DNA of 64,000 nt from Streptomyces sp. I6. GTDB taxonomy: Bacteria; Actinomycetota; Actinomycetes; Streptomycetales; Streptomycetaceae. The position numbers and the translations under genes are program-made. A model generated the notes under the pieces. It did not search any database, had not been told where the DNA came from, and saw only the letters and a list, made by a program, of their open reading frames with translations. The number at the start of each line of letters is the position of its first letter. Within the stretch, counting starts at the first letter, position 1. Location: NCBI GenBank assembly GCA_003725745.1, contig RHDP01000001.1, positions 6,241,501 to 6,305,500 of the forward strand, written 5' to 3'. This document shows, in pieces, positions 9,600 to 21,707 of this stretch.

Positions 9600-9789
9600 G
9601 TACCCCCACCACCTTCCGGCGCGCGGGCCCCCTGCCCGCTGGAGCAGAGAATACGAACCCGCTCGGCCCCGTCCAGGCCCGGTGTCCGGCATGCGGACAG
9701 GTCTGTACCGGACCGACAGCGGGGCGCGTCCGTGGGCAGAGCCCACGAACGCGCCCCTGACCTGCATGGATGCCGGTCGTGTCGCCGTA

Positions 9790-11621
9790 TCAGAAAGTGA
9801 GACTCCAGCTGTCGATGTAGCCGGTGTCACCCGATGCCACGTCGCGGACCTGGAGCTTCCAGGTCCCGTTGGCGACCTCGCTGGAAGCGTCGACGGTGTA
9901 CGTCGCGAGGACGTTGTCGGCGCTGTCCGAGCCGGACGAGGTCTTCAGGTTGCGCACGGTCCCGTCCGGGGCGATCAGGTCGATGACCAGGTCACCGCGC
10001 CAGGTGTGCTTGATGTCCACGTCGACCTTGAGGGCGGCGGGGGCGTTGCCGGTGAGACCGGTCACGGTGATCGAGGACGTGACCGTCGAGTTGTCCGAGA
10101 TCGTGACGTTGGCGCTGTTGGTGAAGGTCGTGCCCCCGGGCGTGGTGCCGGTGACCGCGTTGACCGTCTTCGTGGCGTCGGCGATGCCGGCGCCGCAGCC
10201 GCCGGAGCAGGCGCCGGGCAGCGGACGGGCGTTCGCCTTGATCGCCGACTCGATGTCGGCCGGGGTCAGCGACGGCTTGACCGACTCCAGCAGGGCGGCG
10301 AGACCGGCGATGTGCGGTGCGGCCATCGAAGTGCCCTGGTAGGGCTTGTAGTTCTCGGTCGACTGGGTGGTGGTGCCCGAGTTCAGTGTGGAGAGGATGC
10401 CGTTCTCGGGGGTGGTGACGGTGCCCGGGGTGTCGGTGGCGCGGCGGGTCTCGCCGCCGGGGGCGGACACGTCCACGATCGAGCCGTAGTTGGAGTAGAA
10501 GGACCGGCCGCCGTCACGGTTCGTCGAGGCGACGTTGATGATGTTGGTGCAGTTGGCCGGGGTGAACCGGGAGGCGTTGGCGTTGCTGTTGCCGGCCGCC
10601 ACCACCACCGTGGAGCCGCGTGACACGGCGCCGTTGATGGCGTTCTGGTAGACGCTCGGGCAGGTGAGGCTGGGGCCGCCGAGGCTCAGGTTGATCACCT
10701 TCGCCGGGGTCGCGTTGGCCGGGGCTCCGGGCACGCTGCCGCCGGAGGCCCAGGTGATGGCGTCGGCGATGTCCGAGGACGAGCCGCCGCACTTGCCGAG
10801 CACCCGCACATGCTGGACCTTCGCGTTGTACGCGATGCCCGCGACGCCCTTGCCGTTGTTCGTGGTCGCGGCGATGGTGCCCGCGACGTGCGTGCCGTGC
10901 CACGACGAGGGGCCCGCCTCGGAGTCGGGGCCGCACTCGCCGTCGGTGAGGTTCCAGTCTCCCTCGTCCTTGGGGTCGCCGTCGCGGCCGCTGCCGTCGC
11001 GGGCTTCCGAGGAGCTGGAGATGAAGTCGTAGCCGGGGACGGTGTTGGCCGCCAGGTCCGAGTGGGCGGCGTAGCCGGTGTCGATGACGGCGACGGTGAC
11101 ACCGCTGCCCGTGGTCTTGTCCCAGGAGCCGGGCACGTTCATGCCGCCGGTGGCCTCGAACAGGTCCCACTGCTTGGCGTACTCCGTGTCGTTGGGGGTG
11201 ACCGCCATCGCGTACGCGCGGATGTCCGGCTCCACCGAGGCGACCGAGGAGTCGGCGCGGAAGGCGTCCATGACCTCGGCGAGGTCCTTCTTCGAGGCCT
11301 CCCCGCCCAGGTCGACGAGGGCGGCACCGCCGGCGAGGCGGCGCTCGAAGCGCAGGCTCTCCCCGGTCTGGGCGCCCTTGGCCTTGGCGTCCCCGGCCGC
11401 GGCGGTGTTCGAACCCGCCTCCTCGGCCTGGGACTTGTAGGTGACGATGACCTTCTCGACGGGCGAGTCCGGCAGTTCGGTCATCGCTTGCGAAACCGGG
11501 GCGGGCTTCGGCGAGGGTTCCCCGAGGCGGCGGCGAACGCCACGGAGGATGTGGCGGCGGCACCCAGAATCGTGGCGCTCGCGGCCACGACGGATATGAG
11601 TCTCCGTCCGGAACCGTTCAA
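9790..11621 (-). CDS. Secreted S8 subtilisin-like protease with P-domain, one frameshift
   Basis: About 610 residues. The TTG at 11621, six bases after AAAGGGA, opens a good signal peptide (NGSGRRLISVVAASATILG, then an AVAFAA-type cleavage region). The frame then shifts near 11518, within GGGGAACCC, into an inhibitor I9-like propeptide. The catalytic triad is clear: Asp in VAVIDTGYAAHSD, His in WHGTHVAGTIAA and Ser in YQGTSMAAPHIAGLAAL. The C-terminus is a proprotein-convertase P-domain (beta-sandwich) containing HTWRGDLVIDLIAPDGT and ending DSWSLTF. It should be an extracellular endopeptidase. The single shift removes the signal peptide from the main frame, so the gene is either error-affected or silenced; I favour error. 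Confidence 0.88.
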
Positions 11622-12022
11622 GATGATCCCTTTCAACTGACGGTGCGGAGGCAGAGGGGCGGCGCATGACGTCCGCGGTTCGCCGTGGGGGTGCGATCCG
11701 CGGAGCCCCGGGCCGGGTGCGCCCGTGCGCCGCCTCCTGCGCGACGGCCCTGGTCAAGAGCCGCCACCGGACGTCACCCAGAGTTAGCATGCACCTGACA
11801 TTTGCAAGGTGGCCGGGATCCGCCGGTGCGGCAGACAGTAGGGAACGCCGAGGTGAACCCGATACGGGGAAAACCCTTGTCACCCCTGCCCGGCCCCCTC
11901 GACCGGTTGCGGGCTGCCCCACCTCGTCGCGCTGACCTGGGACGACGCTTCGAGCTGAGCGTCCAACGGGCCCGGAGGACAATGGGATGCGGGGCCGTCG
12001 CCCAGAACCCACGGAGGTCGGC
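11622..12022. other. Divergent promoter region, protease / DoxX
   Basis: About 400 bases upstream of both the protease (leftward) and the DoxX gene (rightward). A comparatively AT-rich patch lies near 11780-11850. I see no further gene or clear operator here. Confidence 0.5.
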
Positions 12023-12442
12023 GTGGATGTCCTGGTCCTGATCGGGCGCATCCTGTTCGCGCTCGTGTTCCTGTACTCCGCGGTGGGGCACCTCACCCAG
12101 CACCAGCAGCTGGGCGCCTACGCCGCGTCCAAGGGCCTGCCCGCCGCGGAGGCCGCGACCCTGCTCAGCGGGGTGCTCATGCTCCTCGGCGGCCTGAGCG
12201 TCGTGCTCGGCGTCTGGGCGGACCTGGGCGCCCTGTTGATCGCGCTCTTCCTCTTCCCCACGGCGCTGATCATGCACGCCTTCTGGAAGGAGACCGACCC
12301 CCAGGCGCGCCAGACGGAACAGATCTCCTTCCTGAAGGACATCGCCCTCGGCGGCGCCGCACTGGTGATGTCGGCCTTCTTCGCCTACGCGGCCCACGAC
12401 CTCGGACTGACGCTCACCGGCCCCCTGTTCTCCATGAGGTGA
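12023..12442 (+). CDS. DoxX-family membrane protein
   Basis: This 139-residue integral membrane protein has four hydrophobic helices, starting VDVLVLIGRILFALVFLYSA and ending near DLGLTLTGPLFSMR. The pattern matches DoxX/DoxX-like proteins, which in actinobacteria are linked to quinone-dependent redox and thiol stress. The GTG at 12023 has GGAGG five bases upstream; an in-frame ATG at 11987 lacks such a site. It is a single intact gene, divergent from the protease and convergent with the DUF309 gene. Confidence 0.85.
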   Translation: MDVLVLIGRILFALVFLYSAVGHLTQHQQLGAYAASKGLPAAEAATLLSGVLMLLGGLSVVLGVWADLGALLIALFLFPTALIMHAFWKETDPQARQTEQISFLKDIALGGAALVMSAFFAYAAHDLGLTLTGPLFSMR

Positions 12443-12584
12443 GCGCGGCGCCCCGGTCGCCGTGACGTGCCGGTCCGCCCGCGCCTCACGGCGACCGCGG
12501 CGCCGCGGGGCGGACGCGCCGCACGCCGCCGTCCCGCGAACCGGTCCCCCGGAACGGCGGCCGCTCGGTTCGCGCGGCGACGGC

Positions 12585-13070
12585 TCAGCGCATGCGCAGC
12601 CGCGGCGCCCGCGCCGCCGCGGGGACCGGGCTCCCGTCCCTGCGCAGATCGTCCCGCAGCGCCGCCGCCCAGCAGGTCAGCCCGACGACGTCGATCCCGT
12701 ACGGCCCTTGGGCCCCGTACGGGACGATGGACTCCGCGCCCCGGGCCAGCAGCGCGGCGCCCCCCGCGGCGTTGCCGCGTGCGGCGTGTGTCAGCCCCAC
12801 CGCAAGCTGCGCCAGCCCCCGCCACAGTCCGCGCTCCTCGTCCGGCCCGGACTTCCAGGCGTCCTCCAGCACCTCATGGGCGTGGAACGGCATCCCCGCA
12901 TTGAGCAGCCGCTGCGCCTCGGCCAGCGTCTCCCCGGGCGAGCGGACCACCCCCTCCGGCTGCCGGTCCACCCCTTCCGCTCCGTACGGAAGCGGCCGGC
13001 CCAACCCGTCCCGAGGACGCGCGCTGCGCGCCCGGCCCTCGTCATCGCGATCCCTCGACGTCCTGCTCAC
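12585..13070 (-). CDS. DUF309-family protein
   Basis: About 161 residues. The conserved DUF309 core is visible: FHAHEVLEDAWKSGPDEERG followed by LWRGLAQLAVGLTHAARGNA, an all-helical region with the HEVLE and W residues typical of the family. The biochemical role of the family is unknown. I chose the GTG at 13070, where the conserved-looking sequence begins; an in-frame upstream ATG (13124) would run towards the tRNA region. The frame is intact. Confidence 0.8.
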   Translation of the reverse strand: MSRTSRDRDDEGRARSARPRDGLGRPLPYGAEGVDRQPEGVVRSPGETLAEAQRLLNAGMPFHAHEVLEDAWKSGPDEERGLWRGLAQLAVGLTHAARGNAAGGAALLARGAESIVPYGAQGPYGIDVVGLTCWAAALRDDLRRDGSPVPAAARAPRLRMR

Positions 13071-13211
13071 GCCCCGATTGTCACCCCTCAGCCCCGATCG
13101 CACCCAACGCCGGACCCTCCGCACACGGTGGGCGCGTGTCGCCGGGAAGGGTGCGGATTGGGGTAGTGTTCTCCTGCGCGCTCAGCCGGGGCAGGCCCGG
13201 GAAGCGCGCAC

Positions 13212-13285
<74 letters not shown>

Positions 13286-13302
13286 CGGTAACGTCGCGGA
13301 TC

Positions 13303-13326
13303 AGAGGGGTCCTCCGGGGCCCCTCT
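13303..13326 (+). terminator. Terminator of tRNA-Pro copy 2
   Basis: AGAGGGGTCC-TCCG-GGGCCCCTCT-type hairpin with one mismatch, 18 bases after the tRNA. Confidence 0.65.
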
Positions 13327-13381
13327 CGATCGTTTCCAGGGGCGTCGTCTCACGACTTCCCGCCAAGGCTGTCGATCAAGG

Positions 13382-13900
13382 TCAGCCGAGCAGTTCGGCC
13401 GGCTTCGCCGAACCCGCCTTCAACGACTGCGGGTCGGGGTGCACGTAGGTCCGCTCGGTGAACCCGAGGGTGCGAGCGACCGGCCCACGCGGTCCACCGT
13501 GTCCGGCACCCCGTTGTTCGCCCTCCACGACAGGCAGGCGTGCCGTGCGTCGTACAGCCGTACCTTCCCACGTCCGTAGCGGCCAACACAGCCTGTGCGC
13601 CTCGCGCCGGAGCCTGTCCGTCTTCCACGGCCGCCCCAGGTCGTCATGCGTCGACGGCTCCCGCGTCCGCGCGAAAAGGGTGGGGGCGCCGACACCGGCC
13701 CGTCGCCGGCCGACCGGCGCACGACGGGCGGCACCGCGCGCAGCGGGCGCCGCAGCTCGGTGAACACCCGGGCGTCCAGGACCTCCAGCTCCTCGCGGTC
13801 CACCCGGTAGGCCCACGACGGCGCCGGGGGCCGTCCGTGGCGTCCAGAGCGGCGTGCGCCTCTTCGAGCGCCCGCAGGGCCGGTTGCACCTCCCGGCCCG
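13382..13900 (-). pseudogene. Tyrosine-recombinase integrase relic
   Basis: Only the C-terminal catalytic part can be read, in two frames. One frame gives VRLYDARHACLSWRANNGVP, the box II His-x-x-Arg region of phage and AICE integrases with the usual HT replaced by HA and the following residues conserved. The next frame gives RTLGFTERTYVHPDPQSLKAG with the tyrosine nucleophile, ending at a TGA at 13382. Upstream sequence resembles the core-binding domain only poorly and the N-terminus is not recoverable. The C-terminus points at tRNA-Pro copy 2, 97 bases away. That is the usual arrangement for pSAM2-type elements that use a tRNA 3' end as attachment site. I read it as a remnant of an excised or decayed element. 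Confidence 0.7.
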
Positions 13901-13929
13901 TCCCCCGGCACGGCGAGCCCCGCCCCGTG

Positions 13930-14588
13930 TCAGCGCACCACCGCGATCGCCGTCACCACCAGCCCCGATTCGACGAGCCAGCGCCCGTCGAAGCCCTTCA
14001 GCGGCTGCCCGTCGACGACCGGGCCGTCCACGAGCAGCCGGGCGTGGAACGTGGCGTCGTCGGGGTCGATCGTGACGACCGCCTCCTCGAAGTCCAGCCA
14101 GCGCCCGGCCAGCGGGTACCAGGCCTTGTAGACGCTCTCCTTGGCGCTGAACAGCAGCCGGTCCCAGCAGACTTCCGGGCGCAGGAGGCCGAGCCGGTCC
14201 AGCGTCGCGCGCTCCTCGGGCAGGGTGACCAGATCGCGGACTCCCCGGTCGGGCAGGGGCAGATGGGGTTCGGCGTCCAGACCGATCGTCAGCACGTCGG
14301 CGGCATGAGCCACCGCCGCCGCCCGGTAGCCCCGGCAGTGCGTCATCGCGCCGACCGCGCCGGCCGGCCACCGCGGAGCCCTCGCGGCCCCGGCAGGATC
14401 GGTCCGGGCGGGAAGCCGAGTTCTTCGAGCGCCCCGCGGGCGCACACCCGGACCGTGCCGAACTCCCGCTGCCGTTCGGGCACGGCGTTCGCCACGACGG
14501 CGCGTTCCTCGGGGTACATCTGCGGCACCTCCGGGTCCCCGAACGCCTCGCGGACCGCGATCGGCGGGGGCAGCAGTTTGCCGATCAT
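13930..14588 (-). CDS. 4'-phosphopantetheinyl transferase, one frameshift
   Basis: About 219 residues of the Sfp/EntD-type family. The N-terminus reads MIGKLLPPPIAVREAFGDPE. After a shift near 14395 comes AVGAMTHCRGYRAAAV, then the Mg-binding TIGLDAEPH and the WDRLLFSAKESVYKAWYPL signature (acidic and KxxxK residues). The enzyme converts apo carrier proteins of polyketide, peptide or fatty-acid synthases to the holo form using CoA. The ATG at 14588 overlaps the stop of the upstream metallophosphoesterase (ATGA), so the two are translationally coupled. Conservation on both sides of the shift argues for a sequencing indel in a G/C run. Confidence 0.88.
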
Positions 14589-15497
14589 GCGCGCGCTCCG
14601 TCCGGCACCAGCGGGAAGACCTCCACGGGACGGCCGGGCGTTCCCGGGCGTTTGCGCCACTCGCGCGGATAGCCGAGGGAGACCTCCTGGTGCGGCACGC
14701 CCTCCCACCAGATCAGCCGCGGGATGTGCAGATGGCCGTAGACGACGGCGGACGCGCGGAACCGGCGCGGCCAGTCGGCCGTCGCCTCGGTCCCGCACCA
14801 GAGTGCGAACTCCGGGTGCCACAGGACCCTGGTGGGCTCGCGGACCAGCGGAAAGTGGTTGACCAGCACGGTCGGCAGGTCCGCCGGCACCTCGGCCAAC
14901 CTGGCCTCCGTGATCTCCAGCCGGGCACGGCACCAGGCGTCCCGTGACGGATGGGGTCCGGGTGCAGCATGAACTCGTCCGTGCACACCACCCCGGCCTG
15001 TTCCGCGGTCGCCAGGGCCTCCTCCTTGGAGCGCGCCCCGGCGGGCCGGAAGGAGTAGTCGTAGAGGACGAAGAGCGGGGCGATCGCCACCGGCCCGCCG
15101 GGGCCGTCCCAGACCGGGAACGGGTCCTCGGGAGTGACGACCCCCAGTTCCCGGCAGACCCGTACCAGATGCCCGTAGCGCTGCTCGCCGCGCAGGCGCA
15201 CCGGGTCGTCGGGGGCGTCCACAGCTCGTGGTTGCCCGGTGCCCAGATCACCTTCGCGAACCGCCCGGCCAGCAGCTCCAGTGCCCAGCGCACATCGGCC
15301 ACGTACTCGCCGACGTCACCGGCGACGAGCAGCCAGTCCCCGTCCGACTCCGGGTGCAGCCCTTCGACGATCTCGCGGTTCTCGGCATAGCGGACATGCA
15401 GGTCGCTGACGGCCACGAGCCGGGAGCCGCCCCGGGGGCCGCTCCCCGCGCGTACCTCCGCGGGCGTCTCCGGACCGCCACGGACCTCATAGCTCAC
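14585..15497 (-). CDS. Calcineurin-like metallophosphoesterase, two frameshifts
   Basis: About 303 residues. The dimetal site motifs appear in order: VAVSDLHVRYAENREIVEGL, then LLVAGDVGEY, then KVIWAPGNHELW. After a shift near 15218 comes VVTPEDPFPVWDGPGGPVAI. After another near 14945 come VNHFP and AVVYGHLHIPRLIWWEG (the GHxH motif). The substrate is unknown. The GTG at 15497 follows GGGAAG. The stop overlaps the phosphopantetheinyl transferase start. This gene pair recurs together in Streptomyces genomes as I remember them, which supports treating both as functional and the shifts as errors. Confidence 0.85.
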
Positions 15498-15716
15498 GGT
15501 GCACTTCCCAGCTCCTCGGTAGGACGGCTCGGTGGGACGGCTCGGCAGGACGGCGGTATGCGGTGGTGGAGCACACCGCGGTGCGACGGCTGTACGACGG
15601 TGCAACGACGGCGGGTGCCGGGCCGGTTCCCGGCACGGCGGCGTACACCGGGGCCGGGCGGGCCACCCGCAGGCGACCGGCGGTCCGGCGCCCGGAGCCA
15701 GGATACGCAGCTCAGT

Positions 15717-16175
15717 TCACTCCGAGAGACCGCTGCCGTACGGGCGTACAGGTCGAGCAGTCGCACCCGGGCCGAGTGCAGCCGATGGGCCAGGACGCGC
15801 CCGACCCACTGGCCTATCGCCGAGCCGAACGCGGGTCGGCTTCCATCAGGCTGCGGACGGGCACGGCGTCGAACTCCTGGGCGCGCACCGGGGTCATGGC
15901 CTCGGCGCCCAACTGCCAGACGTACGGCGGGAACAGCCATGACCAGCCCACGAGTTCGCCGAAGCCGAGGTTCTCGATCACGGCGGGCGGCGGCCGGGAA
16001 CCCGGATGTCCAGGGTGACGGTGCCGGACCGTATGATCCAGAACCGGTCGGCGAGGCGGCCCTCCTCGAAGACGCGGGCCCCTTCGGCGAACTTGACGTC
16101 CTTGGCCATCTCCATCAGCCGCCCGCGGTGCTCGGTGGACAGGGCGGCCGTGATCCGTGTCGAAGAGCTGCTCAT
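15717..16175 (-). CDS. Cyclic-nucleotide-binding (CRP-like) single-domain protein, three frameshifts
   Basis: About 152 residues, consisting almost only of a cNMP-binding beta-roll. It starts MSSSSTRITAALSTEHRGRL with GGAGG eight bases upstream, then FEEGRLADRFWIIRSGTVTL. After a shift near 15995 comes VIENLGFGELVGWSWLFPPY, then AEAMTPVRAQEFDAVPVRSL. After one near 15825 comes AIGQWVGRVLAHRL, and after one near 15750 the end LYAPYGSGLSE. There is no helix-turn-helix, so it is a sensor rather than a DNA-binding CRP. Restoring single G/C bases at each point gives a continuous protein, which is strong evidence for sequence errors. Confidence 0.75.
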
Positions 16176-16605
16176 TGCTGGGGCCTCCGTTCGCCTCAAG
16201 GCCATCGTGAGCCGTCCGGGCGCCGAATGCACGGCCTGGGACCGCATGCCGTGGCCGGCATCCGAATCCGCGGAGCGCGGCAGCCGCCAGGGTCGGTGAG
16301 TGTCAGGGTGGGCATGTGCCCGGGCGGCATGTGCCCGGGTCGGCATGTGCGCCGGTTCGGAAGGTCCCGCCGAGCCCGGGGGTCCGACGAGCGGGGAGGC
16401 CCGTTGCGGCGGGAGGCCCGACGAGCGGCGGAGTCCGAGGTGCCGGAGCGCCCGACATGCCGGAGACTCCGATCCGCCCCGCAGACCGGGACGGTCGTGC
16501 CGCAGCGGGACGCGGGGCGGCGAGGGGCGGGGCGGGCGGCGAGGGGCGCTCCGAACGTGGCGGCGGGCGCGTGGTGCCGGTGGGCGCTCCGTGCGCACGG
16601 GACGT
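16176..16605. other. Intergenic region with short tandem repeats
   Basis: 430 bases between the RhoGDI-like gene and the cNMP-binding gene. It contains three copies of a roughly 15-bp unit (GGCATGTGCCCGGG and variants) at 16311-16356, followed by purine-rich GC sequence. I see no gene. Confidence 0.55.
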
Positions 16606-17035
16606 TCACCGGGGCCAGTCCTTGGTGATCTCGAAACTGTGGGACTCGCAGCCGAGGATCCGGCCTTCCCTGTCCGCGAAGGTGCCGGTGACCTGGTACA
16701 CGTCCCGGGCCATATGGCCGATGGGCAGCCGCTCCGGCGGCAGCACGATCTCGTAGGGGCCTCCACGGCGGTAGTCGCCGAGCAGGACCTCCTGGTGGCC
16801 GACCGTCACGCCCTGCCGGGTCCGTTCGTCGACGAACCGCAGCCCTCCAGGTCCCGGCCGGAGCCCACGGCGAACTCCAGCCGTACCCGGAACTCCGAGC
16901 CCTCCCGCAGTACCAGCGGTGGGGCGGCGGCCCGGCGCCGCCGCCCTGCGGGGGCACGAGGCGTACGGGCATGTCGGGGCGCCCCTCCACCTGGATCGTC
17001 ACGCTCAGTAGCTCGAAGTCGGAGGTTACGTTCAT
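16606..17035 (-). CDS. RhoGDI-like (Rho_GDI fold) small protein, two frameshifts
   Basis: About 143 residues from the ATG at 17035 (MNVTSDFELLSVTIQ). After correcting one shift near 16925 and one near 16845 the protein shows, in order, LREGSEFRVRLEFAV, GLRFVDERTRQGVTVG, VLLGDYRRGGPYEI, PIGHMARDVYQVTGTFADRE and the end SFEITKDWPR. Eukaryotic RhoGDI has the same blocks in the same order: GVEYRIKISF, GMKYIQHTYRKGVKID, YMVGSYGPRAEEYEF, PKGMLARGSYSIKSRFTDDD and LTIKKDWKD. In eukaryotes this domain is an immunoglobulin-like fold that binds the prenyl tail of Rho GTPases. A bacterial role is not established. The N-terminal regulatory arm that contacts GTPase switches is absent. The comparison is from memory, so the family call needs a profile search. 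Confidence 0.65.
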
Positions 17036-17380
17036 CGCATGCGCCAGCTTTCGCCGCTGATGAGAAGAAACAACCGCTATTTCAGCCTAGTCATCCATGC
17101 GCCGGGTAGTCGCCGCATGAGGGCCCGACGGACACGGGGTACGCCGGAGCGGGCCCGGGCGGCGGGTCCGTCGCGAGGCCGCCGAGCGGGCGCGAGGCCG
17201 GGAGGGCAGTGCCATAGTCGGGGTTGTCACCGGCGGGTACGGACCCGGAGCGCACAGCGCCGGCAGGGACGGAGAACCGGCGGAGACGGAGCGCGGACGG
17301 GACGGAGAACCGGCGGAGACGGAGCCGGGCGGGACGCAGAACCGGCGGAGACGGAGTCCGGGCGGGACGGAGGGCGACGC
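17036..17380. repeat. Intergenic tandem repeats upstream of the STAS gene
   Basis: The region from about 17262 to 17371 holds three to four degenerate copies of a unit of about 32 bases built on GGACGGAGAACCGGCGGAGA. The last copy supplies the GGAGGG ribosome binding site of the STAS gene. The rest of the interval shows no gene. Confidence 0.6.
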
Positions 17381-17775
17381 ATGGTGTCAGGACAGGACGG
17401 TCGGCCCGGAAGCAGCGGAGACCGCCGGTTCACGATCGCGGTCCGGCCGGGCCCCGAAGCGGGCATCGTGGTCGTCGAGGTCACGGGGAACTCGACCACG
17501 ACACGGCGGAACCGCTGCGCTCGGCCCTGGGTGACGCGGTCGCGGGCGGGGCGCGGCGGATCGTGGTGGACTGCGCCGAGCTGCGGTTCTGCGACTCCAC
17601 CGGGCTGAACGTGCTGCTGCGGGCGAGGCTCGCCGCACAGGGCGGCGACGCCCGGGTGGAGCTCGCCGCGCTGCGGCCGCAGGTGGCCCGCATGCTCGCC
17701 GTCACCGGTGCGGCGGCGGTCTTCCCCCGGTACGCGAGCCTCGGCGAGGCGCTCGCGACCCCACGGCAGGAGTAG
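17381..17775 (+). CDS. STAS-domain anti-sigma factor antagonist, one frameshift
   Basis: About 131 residues of the RsbV/SpoIIAA type. The first half reads RRFTIAVRPGPEAGIVVVEV. After a shift near 17487 (a GGGG run) it continues ELDHDTAEPLRSALGDAVAG and VVDCAELRFCDSTGLNVLL, with the phosphorylatable serine in the DSTGLN motif. Such proteins release sigma factors by binding HATPase anti-sigma kinases when dephosphorylated. The next gene, two bases downstream, encodes such a HATPase. A SigB-like sigma factor and a PP2C phosphatase lie within 9 kb. From memory the block resembles S. coelicolor SCO7325-SCO7327; I could not check this. Confidence 0.85.
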
Positions 17776-17777
17776 CC

Positions 17778-18335
17778 GTGAGCGCCGCACTCTCCCGGCA
17801 GCGCCGGACCCGTCGCCTCGGTATCTCGGGACGAGGGGGTGGTCGGCCGCTGCCGGGACTTCAGCGCGACGGCCCTCACCGACTGGGAGTGGCTGCCGCC
17901 CGGAGGGCTCATCCGCCCCCGTCGGACGACCCGTACGCCTGGGACACGGGCACCTGGGACACGGGTGCCGACATCGGGCCTGACTGGGACGAGGAGCGGC
18001 GGGCGGTCGCCGAGGACGTCCTGATGGTGGTCTCCGAACTGGTCACCAATGCCTGTCTGCACGCCGGAGGGCCGCTGGAGCTGGTTCTCGACTGCACGCC
18101 CGAGCGGCTCCGGATCGAGGTCAGCGACGCCAGCCCCCAAGCACCCCGGCCGCGCCCGCACCCCGACCCCGCGGTGCCCGGCGGGCACGGTCTGGTGGTG
18201 CTGGGCCGACTCGCCCGGGCGTGGGGCTCGGTGCCCCGCGACTCGGGGAAGACGGTGTGGGCGGAGGTCGCCGCCCCCGTTCGCCGTGAGCGGCCACGGG
18301 GCGCCGAGCCGGTCTCCCCGTGCGAGAGTCGTTAG
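17778..18335 (+). CDS. HATPase anti-sigma factor / serine kinase (RsbW-like), probable frameshifts
   Basis: About 185 residues from the GTG at 17778. The ATP-binding core is clear: [20 protein letters not shown] (N-box), [12 protein letters not shown] (G1-like) and [20 protein letters not shown] (G2-like), ending KTVWAEV. The N-terminal part in this frame is atypical. The neighbouring frame instead gives [19 protein letters not shown], which matches the usual N-terminal helix of the family, so two indels near 17835 and 17935 are likely. The protein should bind the STAS partner encoded just upstream and control a sigma factor. Confidence 0.78.
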   Translation: MSAALSRQRRTRRLGISGRGGGRPLPGLQRDGPHRLGVAAARRAHPPPSDDPYAWDTGTWDTGADIGPDWDEERRAVAEDVLMVVSELVTNACLHAGGPLELVLDCTPERLRIEVSDASPQAPRPRPHPDPAVPGGHGLVVLGRLARAWGSVPRDSGKTVWAEVAAPVRRERPRGAEPVSPCESR

Positions 18336-18415
18336 TGGGGCCGGGGGTCGGCGGGCGGCCGCCGGACCGGGCCTCGGCCACGGGACGCAGGACGATTCGG
18401 CACACGAGGTCGGCC

Positions 18416-21481
<3,066 letters not shown>

Positions 21482-21707
21482 CGGGGCGGGGAGGCGAGGG
21501 GCGGCGGTCGGTCGGGCCTGCCCGCGAGAGGGCGGCGGCGGCAGCCCGAAGGCGCCGGCGACGGGCCCCGCCTTGACGTGCGGCCGGGGGTCGGCCGGGC
21601 GAAGCGGTCGGCCACGGGGGCGCGAGCCGGTCGCCGACGACGCTCATGCGCCGGTCGGGGCCGCCGGCGAGCTGCGGGACGCCGGCGCGCAGTGAGGGGG
21701 ACGGCTG

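Noticed and set aside
7618-10623. A 1,001-codon plus-strand open frame across the LuxR gene
   Set aside because: It lies opposite the ATPase, TPR-like and helix-turn-helix motifs of the minus-strand gene and has low-complexity Gly/Arg content.
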